Below, piece by piece: positions 22,640 to 34,604 of a DNA stretch of 64,000 nt. The notes beneath the pieces were generated by a model. The model was given only the letters and a program-made list of their open reading frames with translations, was not told the origin of the DNA and did not search any database. Position 1 is the stretch's first letter, and every line of letters begins with the position of its first letter. This DNA comes from Ahaetulla prasina (lineage: Eukaryota > Chordata > Lepidosauria > Squamata > Colubridae). The stretch covers positions 180,185,459 through 180,249,458 of the forward strand of contig NC_080539.1 in assembly GCF_028640845.1 (NCBI RefSeq), read 5' to 3'. Position numbers and translations under genes: made by a program.

Positions 22640-24400
22640 CGTGAGAGTGGGTCACGCATCAACACGCCTAGAAAAAATCTTTACAAAGGCAAAGATTGAG
22701 GGGGTGCCGTGCCGATTGGAGGTGGACACCGGCTCATCGATCACGATCATGTCCTGGGACAATCTCGTGAGAGCCTTACCCGCCATCGCATAAGCGCAAG
22801 CTGCAACCACAGAAATTAAAGGTACAAGACTACCAAGGGAATCGCATCCTGTTAGGGGTAGTCCGTCCACGTCGAGTATGGACAATACAAGAAAACTCTG
22901 CCCATCACCATCGTCGATGGGACCCTGCCAAGCTTGTTGGGACTGGACTGGTTCCGAGCATTGGGCATGGGAGTGACTGGAATCTTCAGAAACGAAGTCG
23001 ACCTCAAAGACGCACTCATGAAAGAATTTGGGGACGTTTTCAGAGACTGCCTGGGCAAGTACAAGGGGACCCCTATCTCTTTAACTTAGACCCCAAGTTG
23101 CCCCTATCCGCTAAAGGCTAGGAGGGTCCGTCGCCTAAAGCCCAGGATTGACCGGGAACTGGACAAGCTAGTAAACCAGGGAATTTAGTGCCAGTTGACC
23201 ATGCTAAATGGGAGACCCTATAGTCACCCCAGTCAAACCGGACGGTCGGTCCGGATTTGCGCTGACTACAAGGCAACGCTTAACAAAGCGTTGCAAAGAG
23301 TGCTTACCCGTCCGGTGGTACAGCACTTACTGCACTCAATGGGGCAAGGGCAAGTTTTGCCAAGCTAGACTTGGCCCAAGCCTATCAACAGCTGCCCGTA
23401 GATAGCAGCACAGCTGAAGCGCAGACAATTGTGACTCACAGAGGGCTTTTAAGTGTACCCGGTTACAGTTTGGGGTTAGTGTGGCTCCAGGGTTATTTCA
23501 GAACCTAATGGAGCGGCTATTGCAGGACTACCAGGGTGGTACCATACTTTGACGATGTACTGGTATCCGCTGAGAATCTAGAGGAATTAGGGGTAAGGCT
23601 GCGAAAGTTTTGGGCATTTTCCGGTCTGCCGGTCTAAAAGTTAAACTGAACAAATGCCAGATCGGGGTTGAGTCTGTGGAATTCCTGGGCTGGATAGACA
23701 GGGAAGGGATTCACCCCACTGAGAGCAAGGTACGGGCCATCAGGAAGGCCCCTGCCAAAGAACAAAACGGAGTTACAGGCATTCTTAGGTCTGGTCAACT
23801 TCTACGCGGTATTCTTAAGAATAAGGCAACAGTAGCCGAACCGCTGCATAAATTACTAGCAAAGACGGCTGCATGGTCTTGGGGAAAGGCGGAAGCTAGG
23901 GCATTGAAGGGTAAAGAATCTCCTATCAGCGATAGCCTCCTTATTCAGTACAATGGCACGCTGCCATTAGTGTTAAGCTGCGATGCATCTCCCTATGGGG
24001 TGGGGCTGTGCTCAGCCACAGGTTACCAAATGGCACAGAAGCCCCTATTGCATACTACTCCCGAACCATGTCATCAACTGAAAGGAATTATAGCCAGCTT
24101 GATAGGAAGCCTTGGCTATAGTCTCAGAGTAAAGAAATTCCATGAATATGTATTTGGTCGTGATTTTGAAATCATCACGGACCATAGACCTTGCTAGGAT
24201 TGTTGGCAGGCGACCGCCCAACGCCGTGGCACTTCGCCCAGACTGACCCGATGGACTATCTTCCTAGCAGCATATTCTTACAAATTACTACACCGGCCAG
24301 GAAAGGAATTAGGCATGCAGACGCCCTGAGCAGATGCCCGTTACCAGAGACTATCAAGACCCCACTCCGGGATACCAGTTCTGCTAATTGACTCTTTGGA
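22640..24400 (+). pseudogene. Gypsy protease, RT and RNase H, frameshifted
   Basis: The protease active site appears as VDTGSSITIMS (about 22720). RT remnants occupy 23090-23720 in several frames, including the motif-C area near 23550 and KLNKCQIGVESVEFLGW. RNase H is recognisable from LSCDASPYGVG (about 23975) to ITDHRPC, followed in another frame by YKLLHRPGKE. The broken frames are concentrated in the RT. Confidence 0.75.
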
Positions 24401-24589
24401 CTCTGGCCCAGTCACATCCAAAGAGGTGGCTCGGCTTCGTATAAGGACATTACAATAAGGACTGTAATTGGTTGGGTACAAGAGGTTGGCCCGCTCGCGG
24501 GCGCGTTCAAGAATTTGTAAAAACGTGGGAACTCTCAGCTCAAGGGGTGCCTGCTATGGGGGATCGAGTGGTGATCCCGGAGAAATTGA

Positions 24590-25759
24590 GGAAAAGGTAT
24601 TGGAACTCCTTCACGAAGGCCACCCAGGGATCGTGAGAATGAAGGGTCTAGTGAGAAGCTATGTGTGGTGGCCTTTAATGGACACGGAAATTGCTGAAGG
24701 GTAGGAAATGCCAGGCCTGCCAGGAGTCCAGACCACTACCCCAACGGCCCCGATTCGGGAATGGGAGAGACCCCAGGCCTGGTCTAGGATCCATATCGAT
24801 TTTGCCGCCCCTTCCACGGCCAAACCTTTCTGGTAGTAGTCGATGCCTACTCCAAATGGCTGGAAATCATTCTCATGAGATCCATGACAGCCGAGGCCGT
24901 GATTTCAGTCCTACGGCACCTATTCGTAACGCACGGGCTGCCCGACACGTTAGTCTCTGATAATGGCCTGCAATTCACGGCAACCCAGTTTGAAGGATAT
25001 TTGGCAGAAGAGGGCATCCGGCATGTCCTCTCGGCGCCTTTCCACCCTGCGACGAATGGCCTTGCAGAACGTTCCGTTCGGAGCGCAAAAGAAGCATTGT
25101 CCAGAATCAGGCCAGGCGATTGGCAAACAAAAATCGATACCTTCCTGGCCGTCCAACACAGAACCCCCTGTGTCACAACTGGCAGAAGCCCGGCAGAGCT
25201 ATTAATGGGTCGGAAGCTCAGGTGCCCACTAGACCGTTTAAACCCAAACTACACACCAGACGGTTACAAAGGGGTACAGGGTAAAACAAGAGGGATGGCA
25301 GTAGGCGACCTAGTGTGGGCACACAATTACAGCGAGGGTCCGACCTGGGTAACAGGAAAAATCCTAGAGATAACAGGACCAAAATCATATCTAGTAGAGA
25401 TAGAGGGTGGCCGGGTATGGAAGTGCCACATAGACCAGATAAGGAAACGCATAACCGGTAAATCAAAAACAGACGAAACAGGCCCTGACTACCCAACGAA
25501 TGAATCCACAACTGACTCAAACCCGGGGCAAACGCGAGACTTATCTGAGTTCCAGAAGGTCCAGCGACACCAACCGGCCCATCCTGAAGACAGCGGGGAC
25601 GACTCTACAATTAATCCAGGGCCGGATGGCCTAGAGGAGGAGCTGAGAGGAACAAACAGTCCCTCCAGTCAGCTCGACTCACTCCCAGAAAGTGAATTGT
25701 GCAGGTCCGAAAGAGTCAGGAGACGCCCAGTCTACCTGCGTGATTACGTAGAAAAATAA
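24590..25759 (+). pseudogene. Gypsy integrase; C-terminal 294 codons still open
   Basis: The HHCC region is seen as HEGHPGIVRMK and, in the next frame, CQACQES. The catalytic core has its first Asp in HIDFA near 24795 (another frame). The long open frame 24875-25759 carries VSDNGLQF (second Asp) and GLAERSV (Glu), completing DDE. A GPY/F-like module (GDLVWAHN to GPKSYLVEIEGG) follows, then an acidic hydrophilic tail. The open frame starts after the first catalytic residue, so it is not functional alone. Confidence 0.82.
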
Positions 25760-25797
25760 GATGCTAATTTTATGCAAATATTGGTAAAGTGTTTTCT

Positions 25798-25810
25798 GGG
25801 AGGGAAGGAG
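25798..25810 (+). other. Polypurine tract
   Basis: GGGAGGGAAGGAG directly precedes the 3' LTR, as needed for plus-strand priming. Confidence 0.75.
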
Positions 25811-25839
25811 TGTAATGTATCTTTAAAAGTTTTGGCGGG
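25811..25839 (+). repeat. 3' LTR, first 29 bp (before the L1)
   Basis: It is identical to the first 29 bp of the 5' LTR. Its last 15 bp (aaaagttttggcggg) are the left L1 target duplication. Confidence 0.9.
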
Positions 25840-26607
25840 TTTATTAACTTTCATCCATAACGGTGCATTCCAAACAGCATTAATCCTCATAAATCTTCAT
25901 TATTAAGCCCTGTGAAGTGAAGGAAAGGTCCTTACCCCACCACGGTGGAAGTGTTAATAGCCCAGCAGACTGAATTTAAAACTGGTAGGTCATTTGAAAC
26001 TGCTTGAATTAAGGAGTTTTTACTGCGTGGGATGACCGAACTGGCAGACACGATGAGTTTGGAATAAACTGCTGTCTTTTGCTTTCCTTATTATAATTAT
26101 CGTGTTCTGTGTTAAATGCTGAGGCTAAGGAATATCAAAGACTGAATTTGCTAATGAGAAGAATTTTAATTGAAGAGATCGATCTTTTGTGCTGGACTGA
26201 CTGGCTGAAGAAGATTTTATTAGGTGGATAATTTTTTTTTATTATTATTTTTCTTTTGAGAGGAAATTAATAGCTTGTTTATATTACAGAAAACAAAAAA
26301 AGGAATTTGTTTTGAAGTTCAAGCTGGTTTTTCTTTTTTTTCTTTCTTCTCTGCCGACGTGGAGAAAAAATGGCGCTGATTAAGCTGTGAGGTAATTGTG
26401 TTTCTTTGTGGAGTGAATATGACTCATAAGTTACTGATAAGCTACTAACGAGTGCAAATAAGCCGTTTCGCTTCAATTAAAAGATTGTCGTCCCTTGATC
26501 TTCATCAAGACCCTCTGTAAAATTGCTTTGACTGCTGTCCTTTGATCTTCACTAAGACTCTTTGAAAATTGGAATCAGTTTGAGAAATTTTTGTTTTTGT
26601 TTTTCAA

Positions 26608-27620
26608 ATGACTCAACAACTTTCAGAAACGCAGCAAATTGCTGCAGCTTTAAATAAAATTGGGGAAAAATAGCAGGACTATCAGGCGTATAGATAATTT
26701 GACATTTAAACTGACATCCGAAGTGCAAAATTTAAAGCAAGAGATGAATGATAACTTTGCTAAACAAAAAGAGGAAATGATAATGATTAAAGATGAAATG
26801 GAGCAGCTGCATGTGCATGAGGCAAAAGTAGATCGGCAAATTGGCAAAATATTTTATAAAATGAGCAGCAAGATAAGAGAATTTGTCTTTGGAAGAAGAG
26901 ATGAGGAAATATAATTTTGTTATTAGAGGAATCTCGGAAGAAAGGAGGATAAATTGAAACAGCGGGTTTTGAAATGGATTAATGATTTGGATACGCAACT
27001 TACGTTCACATTAGCAGACCTGGCAAGTGTTTTAGAATTGGATATAGAAGGCAAAATGGTTCTAACAGGAATGTGCTTGTCAGGTTCGCAAATCTTGGTG
27101 ATAAGTTGGAAGTTATGGCCAAGTTAAGAGAGTTGGGAGATGCTTTGAGTTTGAAGGAAGACTATTCAAGTCTTCCCGGATATATCAAGAGAAGAAAGGG
27201 CATGGAGATTTTTTAAAACCAATTACAAAAGTTTTGAGAGATAATGGAATTAAATACAATTGGAGGCCACCACAACAATTGAAATTTTTTATAAAGGAAG
27301 GATGCGTACAATCACCCCAGATATAGATGCATTATTATATTTACGGAGCTTGGACTGATTGAGATGGAGGATTTAATGGAGATAAAAGATCAAATGCTTC
27401 AGATGGGTGGAACATACGTGGAAACATCAATCTCAGAAGAAGAAAGGGCTATTGAGGCAAGACTCTAAAGGGTTAAAGAGGAAAGAAATATCACCTGTGT
27501 TGGTTGAACAGAAGAAGAGTCGTGAGGATACAGTAGGAGAAGAAGCAGATAAGAGTCTTGGAAAATATGAAGCTGAATGCGGTCATCGCTATCTTTTTTT
27601 GAGTGATGAATTTAAATAGA
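26608..27620 (+). pseudogene. L1 ORF1, broken
   Basis: ATG at 26608 opens MTQQLSETQQIAAAL, then stops within about 25 codons. A coiled-coil-like stretch (26660-26914) and an acidic/basic C-terminus (27407-27619) lie in other frames. The position between the 5' UTR and ORF2 supports ORF1. Confidence 0.6.
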
Positions 27621-27852
27621 CAGCCCGAAAGAAGTGCCCGGCATTACGTCCCTCTCCCCATTCTCTTTATAGAGGCGAAACCATGAGGATGTGGGGAAGA
27701 AGATTGTTTGTATTTTATTGTTTGTTTGTTTGGTTTTTTTTCTGTTTGCTTATTGTTGTTTATATGGTAGTTTAATGTCGGGTGGTGGGGGCACAGAAAG
27801 GAAGATGCGGGATAGGATTAAAAATTTATATTTTAAATGGGAGTTATAAAAT

Positions 27853-30618
27853 AATGTCATGGAATGTGAAGGGTACAGGAATCAGATTAAAAGAAGAAGA
27901 TTGGAGCTTAAGATTAAAAGGATTTACCAGACATTTTATTTTACAAGAAACCCATCAGAAATCTGAAGATTCAAATAGAATGTATATAAAAGGTATGCAA
28001 ATATATGAAAAGCATTTGGAACTTCAAAAGCTAGAGGAGTTGCAACACTGATATCAGATAGGGTGTACTTTGAAAACATAAGGTAATTTTGGATGAAGAT
28101 GGAAGATATGTAATAATTGTTGGAAATCTTAATGAGGAAAAAGTGACACTTGTTAATTTATATTTACCGAATGAAAACAAAGAGAATTTCTTGAAAAATA
28201 ACAAAATTTTGGAGAATGAAAGTGTAGGAAAGTAATTGTGGCTGGGGATTTTAATTTAATCAGAGATAAAATAGACAGTACTAATCCCACCCGCTGTGGA
28301 GGAGCAAATAAAATGGGGATTTTAAATATGTGGATGCTTGAAATGGCGTGGTTGATGTGTGGAGAGAGGTTAAAGGAATTGAGAGAGTATACACTTTTTC
28401 TCTAAGATATATAATACATATTCTAGAATTGATTATATTTTTCTTTCTAAAGATTTGTTGAATAATGTGGATAAGGTAGATGTGGGAATTTTATAGATAG
28501 ATATATAAGTTATAATCAAGTAGGTTTTGTGAAGGTAGATACATGAGTGATATTGTTAGAAGAGTATTAAATATTATAGATGTAGCTGAATATAATGGTG
28601 ATAAAATTGGTATAGTATCATTGGATATTTTAAAGCTTTTGATTCTGTACAATGGGAAACTATTAAAGTAATTGTGGAGGCTTTAGGCTTTGGTAATAAG
28701 TTTATACATGTTATTTCAAAATTGTACCAAAAGAGCAGTGCAAGAGTGAAGGTGAATGGAATATTAACTGGAGAGATAAAATTAGAAGCTGGCACGAGAC
28801 AAGGATGTCCCTGTCCCCAACATTATTTTTATTGGCTATGGAAATATTGACAAAATGATAGAAAAGATGAAGAATTAGAAGGATATAAGGGTATAAGATA
28901 AATTTGTATGCGGATGATACTTTAATTATTTTGAAAATGTAGAGAAAGATCTGAAAAAGATATATAAGCATTTGATAGAATTTGAGGAAATGACAGGATT
29001 GAAAGTAAATTGGTCAAAGTCAGAATTATTGATGGATAGTAATGGTAATGAGTCTGAGAATATGCAAGAGCAATTTGGGATAAGGATTAAAAACACATTG
29101 AAATATTTGGGTATAGTGCTTTCACTTAAGGTTAAAGAATTGAAAAAACTTAATTATGATGTGGTGATTAACGAAATTGAGAAGAAGATAGATAAATATA
29201 AAATTTTAAAATTGTCTTGGTTTGGTAGAATTGCAATGTGTAAGATGATGTTGCTGCCTAAGTTCAACTTTTTATTCGAGATGCTACCACTAAATTTGAC
29301 AGAGAAAGATATTGAAGGATATCAGAAAAAACTGGATAAATTTTGTAACGGTGGCAAAAGACCTAGATTAGTGAAGAAAATGTGGTATCAAAATCAAAAG
29401 GAAGGTGGATTAGGAATCCCCAAATTATTTAATTATTATTGTGCGTATGGTATCCGGATAGTGGTAAAAATATTAAAAGGTGAAGATAACTATTGGAGAG
29501 ACTTAGAGTTAAAGGATATAGAGAAATTTGGATCAAGGTGGTTTTTAGATAAAGCAAATTTAAAATGTGTAAGTAGAAGTTATTGGTTAAAGGGATTAAG
29601 TAAAATGTGGAATAAATTTGTTAAAATTTTAATTCCGGATATAATCTTTTTGGGGGAGACAATTGGAATTTGGCCAATTAAAATAATATAATACGTAATG
29701 AAGTGATTAAAGAGGAAAATATAGAAATTATTAGAGATTGGATAAAAGTTATGGAAAATGAAAGGAGGAATAAAGAAATTATTGAAAAATTAGGTTAAGT
29801 TGGTTTGAAAAATACAGATAGAAAAATGGACAAAAACTAAGGGAAAATTATTCGATAAATAGATGTGAAACCGAATTTGAATATTTAGTATCTCGGATTA
29901 TGAAAGATGAAATTGGGCTAAAGGGACTCGTTAGTAGGGTTTATAAGATTATAAATTCTGATGAAAAATTACAAAGAGTGATGAGGATAAATTGGGAAAA
30001 AGATCTTAATATTGAAATATCAGAGTCAGATTGGAATGTGAATTGGAAGAGTAGAATTATGAGAACTTTATCTACAAGGATTAAAGAGCACAATTATAAA
30101 GTTGTTTGGAAATGGTATTTGACTCCAGTAAGATTGTCACAAATGGATAAAAAAATTAGTAAAAAATGTTGGAGATGTGAGATGGAATTGGGGACTTATG
30201 AACATATGTGGTATAATTGTGATAAGGTTAAAAAGTTTTGGCAACAATTGGAGAAAATGATATTTGAAATGATGGGGAAAGTAATAATATTGAGAGTGGA
30301 AACTATATTATTGTTGGTAATTAAGGAAATAGAATTAACAAAATATGAAAAGAATTGATTAGAATTATGATTATAATAGGTAGAATTATAATAGCTAGAT
30401 ATTGGAAACTAGATGTGATTTTTAGAATAGAAGAGTGGAATTCTGAAATGTGGAAATTAGCTTTAAATGATAAAATGACATGTGATATTAAAATTAGAAG
30501 TGGTGTGTATAAAGAAGATATTTTTTGGAAGACTTGGAAACCATTTGTGGACTTTGCGCTTGGAACATTGGACGCTTCAGTACCTGTACCTCGAGAACGT
30601 GGATTTTGGCAATCATGA
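27853..30618 (+). pseudogene. L1 ORF2, frameshifted and internally deleted
   Basis: It begins with endonuclease motif MSWNVKG; FILQETHQ and GDFNLI follow. Around 28500 it jumps into the RT, which shows LDI..KAFDSVQW, TRQGCP and LYADDTLI (about 28905). Longer open pieces are 28972-29691 and 29900-30358, the latter with the CWRCEMELG...HMWYNC zinc-knuckle-like motif. The RT N-terminal part is absent. Confidence 0.82.
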
Positions 30619-30754
30619 GGATATATCCGAAGACCCAAATCTTCCTTTTATGTATAGCACAAGGGTGTAATAATGTATTTTCTTTTTGTTTGTTTGTTGC
30701 AAAAAAAGTAATAAAAAAAAATTAATTAAAAAAAAAAAAAAAAGTTTTGGCGGG

Positions 30755-30903
30755 AAAATAGCACGTTGCTGATTGGTTGAAGCCTCCGGCTAAACTGTAT
30801 ATAAAGAGAGGTTTTTCCCAGCACTGGCTGCTGGGTTCACCATATAGTAAAGAGCTGTTGTCACTATCCTGGTCTCCTGCCTCGTTATTGCCCGAATCTA
30901 ACA
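30755..30903 (+). repeat. 3' LTR, remaining 149 bp
   Basis: It continues the LTR after the L1; 29 plus 149 gives 178, the length of the 5' LTR. TATATAAA is preserved. It is followed by ataac. Confidence 0.92.
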
Positions 30904-30929
30904 ATAACTGCTGCTGATGATCTCTCAGC

Positions 30930-32310
30930 CCAACATAATAACCTTCTAGCTTCCTTTTGTCAAAACCATACCTCCTGAAGGGCCTCAAACTACTCTCCTC
31001 TTTCACTTCTAACCTGGAATATTGCAGCTGGTCATCCCATCAAAAGACCAGCTTTTTTAGAAAAAGCTATACCTCACAATTTGTTGTCCTCTTCCTACAA
31101 GGAACCTGGGTTTCTATAGAGGTGAAGCTAGGTGGTTACTGGGTTAATTCTCTCTCCACTTTCCTGAGTAAAGCAGGTGGGATATCTAAACTTTGTATTA
31201 TGACTCTAGTTACCTCAATCTTGCAATTCAGATGTGTCTCATTACCTTCTTTACAGCCATGGTTGTGGCTACATTGCCTTCATCCAAACCACAGGAGATT
31301 TTGCTTCTTAACATTTATATTCCTCCTCTTAACAAGAAAAATCTGGTCAACAATATCTGGGAGCACATAAAAAGAATTATCCTTAGTTGTTTGACAAACA
31401 TCCCACAGCTGCAATAATAATAGGTGGGGATTTAACTAGGATGGGACCAAATAATGATCCTACTTTATTTCACCAATTTAAGAACCATTATGAGGAGAGT
31501 GTATTAGAGGGAACCCTTGTATTTTAGAAAATGTAAAGACCTAAAAGCTAACTGAACATGTCTATACGCAAGACAGGTGACTGCACAGCTAAACCGTAAT
31601 GGTTCTGTAATGGTTCCGTAATGGTTCCATAAGTGCAGACCACCCAGCAGAAAACTCCTATCAGGGAGAGGCAGGTGGGAAGAAAATCTATAGTTGATTA
31701 TTGGATAGTATCATGTGAAAATTTGAATTTTTTATGAAAGAGAGAGGTAGATTCACAACTGGAAAGTGGCCACTATTCAATAATTCTAACTCTGACACAC
31801 CACTGGAAATTTTTAAGAGCTACCCATCAAGGCTTAAAAGTTATGATACCCAGATAAAAATGTAAATTAAATGGATGGAGAAAAATGCAACCGAAGCCAC
31901 TAAATGGATGCTAACCTCAGAAATTCTAGAATCTTGTGCACATTTCCTAGAAAGCAAACCTCAAAGATAATATTTAGACTTTGAAACTTCAATTGCCAAC
32001 TTGAAAACAGTTCTAATTAATGGAAATCTGCCTCATCCAGAAATCAGGCTATAAAGAATAAAAATGGTTTAAACAGCATTGTGTACAAGGAAAGACAGCA
32101 TATAATGAGTACAGAAAAAAGTAAAAACTCTCCTTCTGAGGATCAAACTCACTGCCTAAAATGTTTGAAGGCCCTTTTAAAAGTAAAAAAAAATCTGGCA
32201 CAAATTAATTCAATCAGATAGGATGAAAGACACCTCCCTTTTTGGGCATATCACTAGAGGACTGGGAAAATCGCTCCCTCCCCCAACTAACCAAGTACCA
32301 ACTCATGCCT
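30930..32310 (+). mobile_element. Decayed AP-endonuclease LINE, segment 1
   Basis: Plus-strand remnants match a non-LTR endonuclease: LLNIYIPPL...IWEHIK, then GGDLTRMGPNNDPTL (like the GDFNARMG motif) near 31430, then a linker with many stops. The clade is not determined. The same LINE appears to continue at 32719, 37517 and 38101. Confidence 0.6.
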
Positions 32311-32718
32311 TGGAGTAGTGGTGAAATCCAATCTTTTTACTACTGGTTCTGTGGGCATGGCTTGGTGGGCATGGTGTGGCTTGGTGGGCGCAGCAGGGGA
32401 AGGATACTGTAAAATCCCCATTCCCACCCCACTCTGGGGGAAGGATATTGCAAAATCTTCATTCCCACCCCCGAGGCCAGCCAGAGATGGTATTTGCCGG
32501 TTCTCCAAACTGCTCAAAATTTCCGCTACTGGTTCAGCCGAAGAGGTTGTAGAAAAAATGATTTTAAAAGTTTTTTAAAAAGCCTCTGACGATCACGCGG
32601 CACAGCTGGGCATGGGCAGGGCGGGGCAGGGATTTTTGCTACCGGTTCTCTGAACCACCTGCCGCCATTGCTACCGGATTGGCTGATCTGGTCTGAACCG
32701 GGAGCATTTCACTCCTGC
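32311..32718. mobile_element. hAT-type MITE
   Basis: It begins TAGTGGTGAAATCC and ends GCATTTCACTCCTG with internal ACCGGTTCT motifs, like 48009-51709. The flanking 8-mers do not match clearly, so boundaries are approximate. Confidence 0.6.
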
Positions 32719-32840
32719 CTCCTGTATATCATGCTAAAATTGTATTCCAACTCCACTTTAAAAGTGAGCTTTAACCATCAAGGGACTTTATCTGGCTGTG
32801 TAAGTGTACAAAAAGGAATATACCAGGGATGTATTTTGGC
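32719..32840 (+). mobile_element. Decayed LINE, segment 2 (RT)
   Basis: It encodes LYIMLKLYSNSTLKVSF and GIYQGCILAS, the RT motif-B area (compare GVRQGCILAP in many LINEs), then is cut by a hAT end. Confidence 0.6.
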
Positions 32841-34362
32841 CAGTGGTGGGATTCAGCCAGTTCGCACCAGTTCACACCTGTTATTAATTTTTTGCATAGT
32901 TCAGCAAACTGGTTGTTCCCACCACTGGGTGCTCCCCCTCCCCTCCCCCATGGTTGCCCTTCAGGGTGGGGAGGCTGCAAGGGCATGACTGGGAGCCGTG
33001 CTGATCATTGGGAAGCAAATGGACCAGCCACACAGATCAGCTGATAGGCTGATTCAGTCAGACTTTCCAACTTTGTGAGATCTTTTGTCCCTGAGAAGTT
33101 GGAAAGTCTGACTGAACTTCTTTTAAACTGGTAGTCAGTGATCTTCTTTTGTTGTCCTGCATGCAGGAGAATGGAACTGGAAAGCAGGTTAGTGAGGGAA
33201 TGGTGGTTATTCTGGGATGGGGTGGAAATGAGGATTTTGCATTGTCTTTGCTTATAAGTAAGTAAGAACCACTAAAAGAGGAATGGAAAAATCCCTATCT
33301 GCAGATGAACGTTTTTCAGTCTTGGCAATTTAAGATGGGCGAACTTCATGCTGTTTTGGGAATTCTGGGAATTGAAGTCCATGTACCTTAAAGTTGCCGA
33401 AGTTGAGGAGCATGGGTCTACAATCCTATGAGTTTAGGATTTTCCATTCCTGTTTTATTTAGAGTTTGGTGCAATTAAATAAATCTGTTGTGGTTTTTTA
33501 ACAAATAGTGATTAAAGCGATATGAACCATTACTGGACTTTTTGTGAGAAACTGAAGTTAAAAGTTGATCTGGGCTTTGATGATTAGGTATGGGATTATG
33601 GAAATAATGTAGACAAATGTTAATCTTAGAGTAAGAGTTTGATAAATTCTTTACTTATATCTTTATCAAAGAAAGTTGGAAGTTATTCTTTTTTGGTTTT
33701 CCTTCATTTTCTCTTTCTTACACTTTCACTGTTTTTTTTTTAGAGCCTTTTCTTTTTTCAAATCTGTTTTTTATTTGTTTATCCCTTAGCTTTGTATTTT
33801 TTTGATTTATGAAGGATCAAATACTCAGCCATTGTAATTCTACATTCCTTATTTACAGAAATCATATAAATTTAGAATGAAATCCACTGGGAGCCATCTC
33901 ATATAAGCAGGCTCTGAGTCCCTCAAACCAAAAAGTGTTTATTGATAGAAGAGAATATTTGTAGCCCAGGATTGAACTGTGGGGTCCTTGGTGCTCTCTG
34001 AGCTTGATGGTTTTCTTGCAGATGTTTAATTACCAAACTAGGTAACATCATCAGTATTAGAAGGGTGTGGAGTTGGCTCGTATTTTCATATACTAGTTGC
34101 TTACCCTGTCAGTGTTGCTTCTCAAACTGGATTTTGATTGGTGCCAGGTCTCTACACCCTCAGACAGAGAAGGGCTATTCTGCAGCCCTCCCTCAAATAT
34201 GCTTTAAATTACAGAGTTTCCCAGCATTCCTTTAGGAACCTCCAACATGCAAACTGTGCTTACTCATCCTAAAATGAATCCTCTTTACCTGGAGCTTCAA
34301 AATTTGCTGTTTGCTGGGAAGATGTGTAGCTAAAAGTCAGTCTACATTTAGTGTACATATGA

Positions 34363-34399
34363 CTTTATTTATTTATTTATTTTATTTATTTATTTATTT
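34363..34399. repeat. (TTTA)n at a CR1 3' end
   Basis: A tetranucleotide run abutting the 3' terminus of the minus-strand CR1. Confidence 0.85.
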
Positions 34400-34604
34400 T
34401 TCATATTTTTATACCGCCCTTCTCCGAAGACTCAGGGCGGTGTACAGCCGAAATAAAATATAAATATCAAGGAGATTTAAAATACAATATTCATTAGAAA
34501 TCTGATTCAATAAGCTGAGAAATTTAAAATTAATGAGTAAAAAATTATAAAATAGATTAATCCCCTTAAATGCCCCACTAAAACCCTCAATTAAAAATTG
34601 ATAA

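Larger units (their letters stand above)
25840..30739 (+). mobile_element. L1 LINE inserted into the Gypsy 3' LTR
   Basis: It starts with a 5' UTR-like segment at 25840, contains ORF1 and ORF2 remnants, and ends in a long poly-A. The 15-bp flank aaaagttttggcggg is at 25825-25839 and again at 30740-30754. The target reads TTT/AAAAG, fitting L1 endonuclease preference. At 4.9 kb it is shorter than a full L1 because part of ORF2 between endonuclease and RT is missing. Confidence 0.92.
21542..30903 (+). mobile_element. Ty3/Gypsy LTR retrotransposon, complete ends, split by an L1
   Basis: Two 178-bp LTRs (TGTAATG...CTAACA) bound a gag-pol interior of about 4.1 kb. Flanks are ataac at 21537-21541 and 30904-30908, a perfect 5-bp duplication. 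Order of domains is gag with CCHC knuckle, protease, RT, RNase H, integrase, which is the Ty3/Gypsy order. There is no env-like ORF after integrase. An L1 lies inside the 3' LTR. The integrase with HPATNGLAERSV and a GPKSYLVE (GPY/F-like) end suggests a Mag-type lineage, a moderate call. Confidence 0.9.

Noticed and set aside
24875..25759. Domesticated integrase gene
   Set aside because: The frame is open, but it lacks the first catalytic Asp and zinc domain and sits in place within a Gypsy copy with intact LTRs; nothing suggests host selection.
21542..30903. Endogenous retrovirus
   Set aside because: Domain order and integrase type fit Ty3/Gypsy, there is no env-like frame after integrase, and the LTRs are very short.
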